A DNA stretch of 64,000 nt from Rhodopseudomonas palustris. GTDB lineage: Bacteria > Pseudomonadota > Alphaproteobacteria > Rhizobiales > Xanthobacteraceae. Below, one piece after another: positions 28,693 to 36,725 of this stretch. The stretch is taken from the NCBI RefSeq assembly GCF_013415845.1, contig NZ_CP058907.1, forward strand, positions 2,852,001-2,916,000, in the 5' to 3' direction. The position numbers and the translations under genes were made by a program. The notes under the pieces are model-generated. The model was not told the origin of the DNA, ran no database searches, and saw nothing but the letters and a program-made list of their open reading frames with translations. Within the stretch, counting starts at the first letter, position 1. Each line of letters opens with the position of its first letter.

Positions 28693-28999
28693 GGCGGGGC
28701 GGGCCGTCATGCTCGCAAACCTTCGGGACGCGGTGTTATTCCGCGCGCCGCGCGGTGTCGCCACAATCCGACCGGTGCCGCCATGATCATCTCGTTGATT
28801 GTGATGATCTCGAGCGCCTGCGCCACGGGGTACATGCTGACCAGCGTCTATTGGGGGGGGCGAAAAGGTCCACGACGCCTTGGCCAACGCGACCCTCGCC
28901 CTCGTCGCGCTCCATGTCCTGGGCGTCATCCTGGTCAGCTTCGAACACCGCGAAAACCTAGTGAAGGCCATGTCACGGGCGCGGAAGCGCGAGCTGTAG
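28693..28999 (+). pseudogene. Cytochrome b561 relic, truncated and frameshifted
   Basis: The stretch encodes the C-terminal part of a prokaryotic cytochrome b561-type diheme membrane protein. One frame gives GRHAR, then CRHNPTGAAMIISLIVMISS, then TGYMLTSVYWGG. Across a run of eight G at 28853-28860 the frame shifts and continues as EKVHDALANATLALVALHV, then GVILVSFEHRENLVKAM, ending at TAG 28997-28999. The order HNPxGA, transmembrane helix, VHExLAN, transmembrane helix, HRENLVxAM is that of the b561 family. The first helices are missing, so the gene is dead unless both defects are sequencing or slippage effects. Confidence 0.7.
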
Positions 29000-29376
29000 C
29001 GAACGAGCGTGCGCCAGAGGAGAGCGCCTCTAGGCCTCCACCTGCCCGAATCTTGGATGGCAAGGCGGCCGGAGGAGTGGAGCTGGTGAGCGTGCTGGAT
29101 CGCAAGCTCGGTTTTGTTAGAGCTCTGCGATCGTCACTGACCCGGAAGTTTTCGGTTCTGATACTCTGGCCTTGATTGGGCGAACTGCATCGGGGATGCG
29201 TCCAGCTCCTTGTCGCATGTAGCGCAGGTGTTTGCTGTCTTGGCCTGCAATTATCGTCCGCTTCGGGTCACAAGCGCCGAACGGCAGACGTCCGAAAGGG
29301 GCTGGAGGTTCGCTTTTGTCTGGAGGGCGGCTGTAAGGCAGGCTTTCCCACCATGCATGCCTTCGGCCAATGGTGT
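29000..29376. other. Intergenic region without a supported gene
   Basis: About 380 bases between the b561 relic and the 3' end of the metallophosphoesterase gene. Short frames occur on both strands, none resembling a known protein and none with a good ribosome binding site. Confidence 0.45.
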
Positions 29377-30276
29377 TCAATACACCTTCTGATGCGTTGG
29401 ACAATTGCAGGCAACGCCGAGTCCTCTATCGATGAGGACAGGAGCGGTTGCCCTCACTGTTCCACTCTGACCAGTCGAATAGAACTCCATTCTATTGCTG
29501 TCAGTGTCGATCATCACCATCGTAAGTACGTCGGTGTAAACCGCATTGGTATCCAACGAAATTCGGTTTTCTGTCACAACGGGAAGTGGCGGTGTTAACG
29601 GCGAGTGGCCGTGAACCACAACGTGCGAGAGATGGCTGACGTGATCCAAGAACGATCCTCTAATTTGGAGTAGGTCGCTCAGGTTCTGGTCGTCTGCTGG
29701 CCGGGCCGGATTGATACCGGCGTGCACGAAGAGATATTGCCCCAGGATTTCGCTCAGCGACGCTGATTGCAAGACCTCCAAGTGGTCTTCAAAACGTTCT
29801 TTGATCTCGCGGAGATCGTCGAATGTGAAACAGTCTGAGTGTCCGAGATATGAGGTAAGCGTGGTCGCTGCACCACGCGCGAACCAATCTTCCACAAACC
29901 TCTGCTCCGTCAGGGAATCGCGAAACATGAAATCATGATTTCCCAGGAGCAAACGGCTTTCAGGCCAGCGCTTCAGTGTTTCGCATACGATATTCATGGC
30001 TCCGCGGCTGTCTGGTCCGCGGTCAACGATGTCGCCCAGGAAGTAGACACGGGGGCGACGAGGAGTTTCGGCCGAATGCTCGTCTATGAACTTGATGAGA
30101 GACTCCAGGAGGTCAGAACGTCCGTGGACATCGCCAATCGCGCACACGGTCGAGTTCAGATTTAATAGATTCATCGAGGACGGGGAGGGGGCGGAGGAGA
30201 TGTTGCGTCCTGGAACTGATGGAACATGACCTCGGAATATTCCCTTTCGAACCGCCTGCAGAATTGAGGCATTCAT
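29377..30276 (-). CDS. Metallophosphoesterase (serine/threonine phosphatase-like)
   Basis: A 299-residue member of the calcineurin-like phosphoesterase superfamily. The metal-binding signatures are present: GDVHGR (about residues 47-52), GDIVDRGPDS, GNHDFMF, and later VHAGINP and VVHGHSPL. These coordinate two metals for phosphate ester hydrolysis. The group resembles bacterial PrpA-type or ApaH-like enzymes. The start ATG 30276 has AAGGG 8 bases before it and gives the N-terminal leader commonly seen in this family; an internal ATG at 30174 would still keep the catalytic domain. Its start is about 50 bases from the LexA box of the divergent cassette. Confidence 0.88.
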   Translation of the reverse strand: MNASILQAVRKGIFRGHVPSVPGRNISSAPSPSSMNLLNLNSTVCAIGDVHGRSDLLESLIKFIDEHSAETPRRPRVYFLGDIVDRGPDSRGAMNIVCETLKRWPESRLLLGNHDFMFRDSLTEQRFVEDWFARGAATTLTSYLGHSDCFTFDDLREIKERFEDHLEVLQSASLSEILGQYLFVHAGINPARPADDQNLSDLLQIRGSFLDHVSHLSHVVVHGHSPLTPPLPVVTENRISLDTNAVYTDVLTMVMIDTDSNRMEFYSTGQSGTVRATAPVLIDRGLGVACNCPTHQKVY

Positions 30277-30327
30277 TCGGCTCGCCCTTAGACATTCGGC
30301 GGATCCCTTAAGGGTGACTCGACGAAT

Positions 30328-30342
30328 GTTCATGAAATGTTC
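30328..30342 (+). promoter_or_regulatory. LexA (SOS) box
   Basis: GTTC-ATGAAAT-GTTC matches exactly the alphaproteobacterial LexA operator GTTC-N7-GTTC. It lies 11 bases before the ATG of the first gene of the cassette at 30354-33032, which contains SRAP and DinB. That functional match supports it as a real operator. Confidence 0.85.
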
Positions 30343-30353
30343 TATGGTGGCGC

Positions 30354-30752
30354 ATGTCCGATCGACCCGCGAGCTGGCGCATGCCGACACCTCGACAGAT
30401 GGAAAGGCTCGCGGAGGCCGCCGTCCGTAAGGAATGCGGTGGTGACCTCCGCCCCGATGACAATCTTCCCGAGGACTATTGGAGGGCCATCCTTGCCGAC
30501 GCACGGGCCCAGGGAGCTCCAGCAGCATCGATCGCACGCCGCCGCGTCTCAGACGTCACTTCAGCCTCGCTTCGCGTCTCCTGCCGTCGCTGTGGCCGTC
30601 TGGTGGAGATTGGCGCAGGCGACGCTGGGCGGCTGTATGGCGCGGGGACTGCGTTAAAGGACGTCGCACGACGACTTCTTGAGGGCACGTGCGAATCCAG
30701 AACCGGCCGCTACGAAGAGGACGGCTGCTGGCCGTCCGTAGAGACGCGCTGA
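30354..30752 (+). CDS. Cys-motif protein, first gene of the SOS cassette
   Basis: A 132-residue protein of unknown function. The first 60 residues are helical and charged. Residues about 74-125 carry SLRVSCRRCGRLVEIG, with a Cys-x2-Cys pair, and a later GTCESRTGRYEEDGCWPS with two more Cys, which could make one zinc site. I recall similar proteins next to SRAP genes in related genera but cannot name the family. It sits 11 bases after the LexA box, so its transcript would have a very short leader; starts at ATG 30381 or 30399 are possible. Confidence 0.65.
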   Translation: MSDRPASWRMPTPRQMERLAEAAVRKECGGDLRPDDNLPEDYWRAILADARAQGAPAASIARRRVSDVTSASLRVSCRRCGRLVEIGAGDAGRLYGAGTALKDVARRLLEGTCESRTGRYEEDGCWPSVETR

Positions 30753-30761
30753 CCGTTCCCT

Positions 30762-31211
30762 ATGGCCCCGAAGCACCATCCAACGCCACTCTCCGGAGGC
30801 GACCGGAAGGCGCTAAAGAAGGAGCTGGGCCGAGCACGCGCAGTGACAACCCTCCTAGCGGTCCAGTCGGCTGAGCTGCGGGCGAGGGGAGAGGCTCTGA
30901 TCCAGCAAGCCGACCGTCTACTGTGTGAAAGCTGGAACGAGCGGCTGTGGGCCGACGGCGGCCCAATCGACCCGTCGCCGACTATCGACCAAGCCGTCAA
31001 CGGGGGCTATTGCTGGATCGAAATCGAATGCTCACGGTGCAGAACACCGAATGAGGTCGACCTGGCGGCACTCCGTCACCCGTCGACGACCTGCGTTCAT
31101 GACCTTGCCAGTCGCCTTCGCTGCAGCAAGTGCGCGAAAGCAGGAAAACGGCCGCCGGCGACGCTACTTCAGCTGGCACAGCGCGCTCGACGTGTCGATC
31201 CGGAGACCTGA
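30762..31211 (+). CDS. Cys-motif protein, second gene of the SOS cassette
   Basis: A 149-residue protein. The N-terminal helix (KALKKELGRARAVTTLLAVQ) is followed by SWNERLW and PTIDQAVNGGYCWIEIECSR. Two Cys pairs, IECSRCRTP and LRCSKCAKA, likely bind one zinc, a possible nucleic-acid-binding ribbon. It begins 9 bases after the preceding gene and ends 2 bases before the SRAP start, so all are co-transcribed. Function is unknown; co-regulation with DinB and SRAP suggests a role in DNA damage. Confidence 0.72.
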   Translation: MAPKHHPTPLSGGDRKALKKELGRARAVTTLLAVQSAELRARGEALIQQADRLLCESWNERLWADGGPIDPSPTIDQAVNGGYCWIEIECSRCRTPNEVDLAALRHPSTTCVHDLASRLRCSKCAKAGKRPPATLLQLAQRARRVDPET

Positions 31212-31213
31212 CT

Positions 31214-31939
31214 TTGTGTAATCTGTACTCGATCACCACCAACCAATCGGCGATCATCGCCCTTTTCCGCGTGGTCAACCAGCACGTCGGCAACCTCGCG
31301 CCGATGCCCGGCGTATTTCCGGACTACAAGGCTCCAATCATCCGGAATGGGGTCGGCGGCCGCGAACTCGTGACTGCCAGATGGGGAATGCCGTCTTCAG
31401 CGAAGGCGCTGTTAGAAAATGCCCAAAAGCGAGCGGACAAGCTGCGAGCCAAAGGGAAGACGATCGATTTCAACGAAGTGCTGCGGATGGAGCCGGATGG
31501 CGGGACGACCAACATCCGCAATGTTAAGTCGAAGCACTGGACAAGGTGGCTTGGGCTCGAGCACCGATGCGTGGTCCCGTTAAACAGCTTCAGCGAATTC
31601 AACAAGGCCGCGGGTGGCGACATCTGGTTCGCACTCGACGAGACCCGCCCGCTCGCTTGCTTCGCCGGTATCTGGACCACCTGGACTTCGGTCCGAAAGG
31701 TGAAAGAGGGCGAGACGACCAACGACCTCTACGCGTTCCTCACGACCGAACCGAACGCCGAGGTCGGCGCCATCCATCCGAAAGCGATGCCCGTCATCCT
31801 GACAACGCCTGCCGAGGTCGAGACTTGGCTGTCGGCCTCTCAGGAGGAAGCCCTGAAGCTGCAGCGCCCGCTGCCGGACGGTGCGCTGCAGATCGTCGCT
31901 CGGGGCGTGAAGAAGGATGGGGATCTGCTCGCCGTTTGA
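31214..31939 (+). CDS. SRAP (HMCES/YedK-type) abasic-site-binding protein
   Basis: A 241-residue SOS-response-associated peptidase family protein. SRAP proteins expose Cys2 after removal of Met1; that Cys forms a thiazolidine crosslink with abasic sites in single-stranded DNA and protects them at forks. Here TTG at 31214 gives M-C2-N-L-Y-S, which fixes the start. Other expected parts are present: APMPGVFPDY, RWGMP, RCVVPLNSFSEF with its Glu, and the catalytic His in IHPKAMPVIL. It starts 2 bases after the previous stop and ends 4 bases before dinB, matching an SOS operon. Confidence 0.92.
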   Translation: MCNLYSITTNQSAIIALFRVVNQHVGNLAPMPGVFPDYKAPIIRNGVGGRELVTARWGMPSSAKALLENAQKRADKLRAKGKTIDFNEVLRMEPDGGTTNIRNVKSKHWTRWLGLEHRCVVPLNSFSEFNKAAGGDIWFALDETRPLACFAGIWTTWTSVRKVKEGETTNDLYAFLTTEPNAEVGAIHPKAMPVILTTPAEVETWLSASQEEALKLQRPLPDGALQIVARGVKKDGDLLAV

Positions 31940-31943
31940 CGCC

Positions 31944-33032
31944 ATGACCGAAACCTCTACTTCAGCCGCCCATCGTAAGATCATCCACGTCGACATGGAC
32001 GCGTTCTACGCCTCGGTCGAGCAGAGGGACGATCCGGCGCTGCGGGGAAAGCCGGTCGCAGTCGGTGGCTCGCGCGAGCGCGGAGTCGTTGCAGCCGCAA
32101 GCTACGAAGCTCGCAAGTTCGGCGTACGGTCGGCGATGCCGTCCGTCACCGCGAAACGTCAATGTCCCGACCTGATCTTCGTGAAGCCGCGCTTTGAGAT
32201 CTACAAGGCGATCAGCCTGCAGATCCGCGAGATCTTCGCGAAGCATACCGCGATCATAGAGCCGCTATCGCTGGACGAAGCCTATCTTGATGTGACGGAA
32301 AATCTTCAGAATATTCCGCTAGCGCGCGACATCGCCCTCGCCATCAGGGCGAAGATCAAGGAGGTCACCGGCCTCAATGCCTCCGCAGGCATCTCATACA
32401 ATAAATTTCTGGCCAAGCTCGCGTCCGATCACCGCAAGCCGAACGGCCAGTATGTGATCTCGCCGGAGATGGGACCTTCGTTCGTGGAGAGTCTGCCTGT
32501 CGGCAAATTCCACGGAATAGGTCCGGCGACTGCGGCGAAGTTCAACGGGCTTGGCATTCGAACTGGTCTGGATATTCGGAATCAGACCCTCGAATTTCTG
32601 CAGGGGCATTTCGGCAAGGCCGGAACTTACTACTACTGGATCTCGCGTGGCGTCGATGAGCGGCCGGTTCGCGCCAATCGCATCCGTAAGTCGGTCGGTG
32701 CGGAAAATACCTTCTCGTCCGACCTCACCTCGTTCGAGTCGATGGTCGCGGAGCTGCAACCCCTCATCGACAAGGTCTGGGGGCATTGCGAGAGGACCGG
32801 CAATCGAGGCCGGACTGTCACTCTCAAGATCAAGTTCGCGGACTTTGAGATCGTCTCAAGAAGCAGAACGTTGGCCAGCCCTGTTTCAAGTCGTGCAGCC
32901 CTCACGACCAGATCGGTCGGGCTGCTGGAGGCTGCGATGCCTTTGCCGAAACCGGTTCGGCTTCTTGGCATCTCGTTGTCGTCGCTAAAGAACGATGACG
33001 AAGTTGAGCCGCAATTCGGACTGCCTCTCTGA
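31944..33032 (+). CDS. dinB: DNA polymerase IV (Y-family translesion polymerase)
   Basis: A 362-residue error-prone polymerase that bypasses lesions. The catalytic motifs are visible: IIHVDMDAFYASVEQ (D17), YEARKFGVRSAMP, and SLDEAYLDV with D111 and E112. The helix-hairpin-helix GKFHGIGPATAAKF and the little-finger domain follow. Length is normal for DinB. No clear C-terminal beta-clamp-binding peptide was identified. The ATG at 31944 is 4 bases after the SRAP stop; a longer in-frame start inside the SRAP gene is unlikely. Regulation is presumably by the LexA box at 30328. Confidence 0.95.
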   Translation: MTETSTSAAHRKIIHVDMDAFYASVEQRDDPALRGKPVAVGGSRERGVVAAASYEARKFGVRSAMPSVTAKRQCPDLIFVKPRFEIYKAISLQIREIFAKHTAIIEPLSLDEAYLDVTENLQNIPLARDIALAIRAKIKEVTGLNASAGISYNKFLAKLASDHRKPNGQYVISPEMGPSFVESLPVGKFHGIGPATAAKFNGLGIRTGLDIRNQTLEFLQGHFGKAGTYYYWISRGVDERPVRANRIRKSVGAENTFSSDLTSFESMVAELQPLIDKVWGHCERTGNRGRTVTLKIKFADFEIVSRSRTLASPVSSRAALTTRSVGLLEAAMPLPKPVRLLGISLSSLKNDDEVEPQFGLPL

Positions 33033-33483
33033 GCCGCGGGTGCAGACGGCCGATCTCAATGATCTGATGTTGGTGATACATGAAAGGGCGGCGTCTCTAG
33101 TGCCGCCGCGCTAGCGCATGGTCTGTCTTGGAGGATTTCACCGGTGGCCAATACTGTCGAATGCGGAATTCCGAATGCTTGCGATACGCGGCTCGGCTTC
33201 AATGGAGGCGTACTGGAGTACGATCGCGAGCGGTAATAAGGAGCGGAAAACGCACCGTTAGCGTCGCAGGTGAGGGGCACTGAATTGGAGAATGTCGTCG
33301 GCATACCCGTTGTGCAGTTTGGCTAAACGTACCGATTACCGTCGATGCCTCTCTCCATCTGCATCAGCTTATGAGAATTGCATGATCAACGAAAAATTTT
33401 GCAAACCCTTAACCTCGAAGGCAGGCGTCGTTTGAGTTGGCGATCCGCAACACGTACGGAGATCCGATGAGCAGGAGCTAAGT
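33033..33483. other. Intergenic region without a supported gene
   Basis: About 450 bases after dinB. No convincing coding frame or terminator hairpin was recognised. AGGAG at 33473-33477 serves the small gene at 33484. Confidence 0.45.
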
Positions 33484-33690
33484 GTGAATACTCCGGAAGA
33501 ACTTTCTCGCCGACGAAAAGTGAAGGCTGATGCACGGGCAAAGGCCGACAACCTATTTGAGGAAGTGACACGAGACTGGGAGGAGCGCGTCGCAAGGGCC
33601 ATCAAAGAAAGCATCGCGCGAGCACCTGAGCCGGTGTCCGTTGCAGAAGCGATCGAAATGCTGAAGAGATTCGATAGAGCGCAGAGTTAG
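33484..33690 (+). CDS. Small helical hypothetical protein
   Basis: A 68-residue charged, probably all-helical protein (RRRKVKADARAKADNLFEEVTRDW). The GTG start at 33484 has AGGAG with 6 bases spacing, which supports real translation. It has no recognisable domain. It lies at the left border of the defence/toxin island and next to the hipA relic. Confidence 0.55.
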   Translation: MNTPEELSRRRKVKADARAKADNLFEEVTRDWEERVARAIKESIARAPEPVSVAEAIEMLKRFDRAQS

Positions 33691-33736
33691 ATTTGCGCTC
33701 GTCGTGCATGGTGAGATCGCGTCACGCGTCACCGCC

Positions 33737-33762
33737 AGCCTGCCACTCTAGATGACCGCGAC
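33737..33762. repeat. Copy of the 26-bp repeat seen at the hipBA promoter
   Basis: AGCCTG-CCACTCTAGATGAC followed by CGCGAC matches 39655-39680 apart from one gap and three or four substitutions. It abuts precisely the point where hipA homology ends, as expected for an insertion-sequence end or recombination junction. Confidence 0.6.
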
Positions 33763-34007
33763 AGGTTTGAAAATCGAGAGCGCCTGCGCGACCCGAACCC
33801 GAATTCAGCATAAAGGTCAGCTCGTCGAATTCGACATATTGGCCGCGTGGCCTTTGAGACCCGTCAGGCGATTGATGACGTCGCGCCGCCCACAGGCATC
33901 GGGCACGCCGTCGCGCAGACAGTTCGCCATCATCAGCGGAGCATTCGGCTGCATTGCGCCGCGCTGCAGCGGCAGATCCGATAAATTGATCGGGATCGCC
34001 TGCTTGA
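33763..34007 (-). pseudogene. hipA fragment (relic)
   Basis: Read on the minus strand, about 245 bases match the part of the intact hipA gene from about 40288 to 40530 at high identity. The intact gene at that place encodes QAIPIY through RGAMLPNAP to GALDFQT. The relic has a 1-base deletion in the stretch corresponding to DAAKDVEF, which breaks the frame, and lacks the rest of the gene on both sides. The similarity is clear by eye, including EFDELTFMLNSGS. It shows that more than one hipA copy has existed here. Confidence 0.8.
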
Positions 34008-34224
34008 GACTGAATGTTGTAAGCCGAAAGGGGAACAGCGTTTAGAGCCGAGCACAAAATAAGCCCTATGTCATATCTGCCTTCTGTCGGAGGTCGGGTG
34101 CTGAGCTGCGAATACTGGTGGCTGCAAACCAGCATGAATTCACCCGCCTCGGGCATTTCCCTCCGCACAACTTGTCGAATGCAAAGCGCAGTTCGACGAT
34201 CTGGAAGTGGAAAGGGAGGGGAGT

Positions 34225-34611
34225 ATGTCTCAGTCAAAGGATAAAGATATCGTGTTCTGTAAGTTGGCATTGGAGTGCATGCGTTTTTCAGAGGAATCAG
34301 GAAATTACCGCTCACTGCAATTGCAGATCGAAGCGAAGCATCCCACTATGCAAGAGTGCACTGACCAGAAAATAAGAACAGAATACACGGCGCTATTAGC
34401 ACGCGTTGCAAACGCTCGAGCGTACGAACAATTGCACGGGGAAGGGAGCCTTCTAAATCTTAATCATCCATCAGTGCAGCGTCACATTAAGCGTCGTCTA
34501 ATTGGAGAAGAGAGAGTGGCGGCCGCAACGGCGCAAGCGAATCGCCAGTCACGGTCCGAATTGACTTCTCGCTCCGTTATCTTCCCAAGCAGCGTCGACT
34601 GCGTCTGGTAA
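34225..34611 (+). CDS. Hypothetical protein
   Basis: A 128-residue helical, charged protein with no recognised domain (CKLALECMRFSEESGNYRSL, later SVQRHIKRRLIGEERVAAA). The ATG at 34225 has GGGAGGGG just upstream; an in-frame GTG at 34207 is less likely. The 3' end overlaps the convergent small gene of the SIR2-HerA set by 63 bases. It may be an accessory of the island or unrelated. Confidence 0.5.
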   Translation: MSQSKDKDIVFCKLALECMRFSEESGNYRSLQLQIEAKHPTMQECTDQKIRTEYTALLARVANARAYEQLHGEGSLLNLNHPSVQRHIKRRLIGEERVAAATAQANRQSRSELTSRSVIFPSSVDCVW

Positions 34612-34974
34612 CGACAGGTAGTAGCCGACAACGGTTTTGCCACGTAGAACTATAAACGAGACGCCGTCGGTTAGCACGACGTAGCCCTCCGGGCACTGGT
34701 CGGTAGCGTTCTGATCGAGAACAAAGTAGGCCCAGCGCGATTGCCTTTCTATTTCGTTCCCGCTGACGGGCCCATCGCAAAATTGAGCATCCATCGCCTT
34801 CTCAATCTCGACCTTATAGTTGGCTCTCCAGCGTTGGGGTATCGGTTTCAGAGTTGGGGAGAAATCTCCAGCGCATGTTACGAGAAAGTACAGCGTTTCT
34901 GAATCGCCAGATGCTTCGATGTCTACTAATGCAATTTTCAACTGTGTATCCTTGATAGGTTGAAATTCGCTCAA
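34549..34974 (-). CDS. Small unknown protein, last gene of the SIR2-HerA set
   Basis: A 141-residue protein beginning MSEFQPIKDTQLKIALVDIEA. It is strand-rich with no recognised motif, signal peptide or membrane segment. Its ATG is 14 bases after the HerA stop on the same strand, so it is probably translated from the same mRNA. The known SIR2-HerA pair does not need such a gene, so this could be an added regulator, inhibitor or activator, or a bystander. Confidence 0.6.
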   Translation of the reverse strand: MSEFQPIKDTQLKIALVDIEASGDSETLYFLVTCAGDFSPTLKPIPQRWRANYKVEIEKAMDAQFCDGPVSGNEIERQSRWAYFVLDQNATDQCPEGYVVLTDGVSFIVLRGKTVVGYYLSLPDAVDAAWEDNGARSQFGP

Positions 34975-34988
34975 AATGTGAGGGCATG

Positions 34989-36725
34989 CTATTTGACAAG
35001 CGTCTGCCGCCTCCAGCTTTCCACTGCTTTATCAAGCGTCCCCTTGGAAGTCTTGTCTGCCCAGCAATCCCAGAATTCAATGGTCCCGCTAAGGGGCTCG
35101 CTGTTTGGTTTGGCAATGCGGATGCGGGTCGGCAGCAGAATTGCGTCACCGACTACCAGCGCTTCGCCAGTATCAAGAACAGGCAGGAGATCGCTAAATC
35201 CGCCTAAGCTATCGGGGAGCAAGCGGCGAACTACAGCTTGGTCGTCACCGTTTGTCAGCCGCATCGCGATCAGGTTGTTGCATTGGCTAACAACAGTCCG
35301 GTTCACCTCTGCCGGACGTTGGCTAATAACCACCAAACCGACGCCGTACTTTCGACCTTCTTTGGCGATGCGTTCGAACATACCAATAGCATTTTCGGCT
35401 GCTCCGGAGGTGGCGTCTTGTGGGATGTATAGGTGGGCCTCATCACAAAAGAGAGCCACAGGGTGGCGCGTTCCCTGAGCGCTCCATTGCTGCACGTGGA
35501 ATGCTAGTCTAGCCACCATTCCAACAATGAGTGGCAGAATGTCGGATGGCACTTCCGAGAAGTCGATTACCTTGACGCCACCGGAGCCCCCCTTGGCCGA
35601 AGTGCCGCCGAGAAGGAGCCCAACGACCTCGTCAAGCCAACTATAACTATCGGCGATTCCGTTTCGTGGAAACAGGAAACCGAGCCTGCGGTCGGTGCGC
35701 TTTCCTTCCAGACGCTGGATCAATCGGCTTAGCTTGCCGTGAAAGTCACCTTGCTTTTCGGACCTGGCACCCGGCACCATCTCAGTGTTCAATCTATTAA
35801 GTTCCGACAGGATGAAGTCTGCTGAAAATGGAACGGGGCTGTCGATGGTAAAGTTTGCAAGAACGTCGTGATGGCCGCCCGACGTGAGGAAGTCAGTCTT
35901 AGCCTCAACAACAGCTCTTTGCATCACCATGGCCTGATTTGGCGCATTCTGATCGCTTCGATCTACGAACATTGAAACGAGCGCCTCGTAGCTCATTAAC
36001 CAGTATGGCAAATGGAGCACGCCCTCGGCGAGGCCTCGGCCAGCGTCTATGTCTCCGGGGCCGGCGACGCGGAGATGCACAAATCCGTTTCCCTGCATCG
36101 AAGCATACTCACCATGCATGTCGAACACGATGGCATTGGCGCTCTCAAGTTCAGCGACTTGCTCTAGAAGTCGTGCGGTCGTCCATGACTTACCAGAGCC
36201 TGTGCTTCCAACTACGAGAGCGTGGCGTTGGAAGAGCTTGTTGCCATTCACATAAGCCTCGGCCTTCGGATCGAGCGTATATGCGCCGAGCGATAGGCGC
36301 TGGGGACCTGCTGTCACCTGAGAAATGACGCCCATGAATCGGGTAAGCCGTTCGCCTTCAAGAGCGAAGCAACAGGCGTCGATTTCTGGTACTGTCTCAA
36401 GCGTCCTCCGAAATACGTTCGCTCGAGTACCCTCGCGATCGAGAAGCGTGCCAATCAAGGTGATGCGGACGAGGTTTACTTCCGTATGAGCTTGCTCCGT
36501 TTGGTCAATGTCCGATACTTTCGCTTCTTCGAGCGCGGTGCGAGTAATCTTGTGGATGACGCCAATGAGTTTTTGGCCAGCCAAACTGCTCTGAAGCGTC
36601 ACCAGTCGGTTCACTTGTAATGCGCGCAGAGCTTCAATATCGTCTACCTGAACGATCACGGTTGCCGTATCGACTGACTTCACGCGACCAAGCGCCTCCT
36701 CGTCAGAAAAATTAAAGATGCTCAT
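34989..36725 (-). CDS. herA: HerA-family ATPase of a SIR2-HerA defence system
   Basis: A 578-residue FtsK/HerA-type hexameric ATPase. An N-terminal beta-barrel (HAS-like, about residues 10-110) precedes the motor domain. Walker A is GSTGSGKSW at 173-181, Walker B LFCDEAHLYIP with D428 and E429, and the Q-loop SQRPAEV at 468-474. In SIR2-HerA systems (also called Nezha) the ATPase assembles with the SIR2 NADase and helps sense phage, leading to NAD+ loss. The true start is ATG 36725, which overlaps the SIR2 stop as ATGA. Such overlap shows co-translation. Confidence 0.9.
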   Translation of the reverse strand: MSIFNFSDEEALGRVKSVDTATVIVQVDDIEALRALQVNRLVTLQSSLAGQKLIGVIHKITRTALEEAKVSDIDQTEQAHTEVNLVRITLIGTLLDREGTRANVFRRTLETVPEIDACCFALEGERLTRFMGVISQVTAGPQRLSLGAYTLDPKAEAYVNGNKLFQRHALVVGSTGSGKSWTTARLLEQVAELESANAIVFDMHGEYASMQGNGFVHLRVAGPGDIDAGRGLAEGVLHLPYWLMSYEALVSMFVDRSDQNAPNQAMVMQRAVVEAKTDFLTSGGHHDVLANFTIDSPVPFSADFILSELNRLNTEMVPGARSEKQGDFHGKLSRLIQRLEGKRTDRRLGFLFPRNGIADSYSWLDEVVGLLLGGTSAKGGSGGVKVIDFSEVPSDILPLIVGMVARLAFHVQQWSAQGTRHPVALFCDEAHLYIPQDATSGAAENAIGMFERIAKEGRKYGVGLVVISQRPAEVNRTVVSQCNNLIAMRLTNGDDQAVVRRLLPDSLGGFSDLLPVLDTGEALVVGDAILLPTRIRIAKPNSEPLSGTIEFWDCWADKTSKGTLDKAVESWRRQTLVK

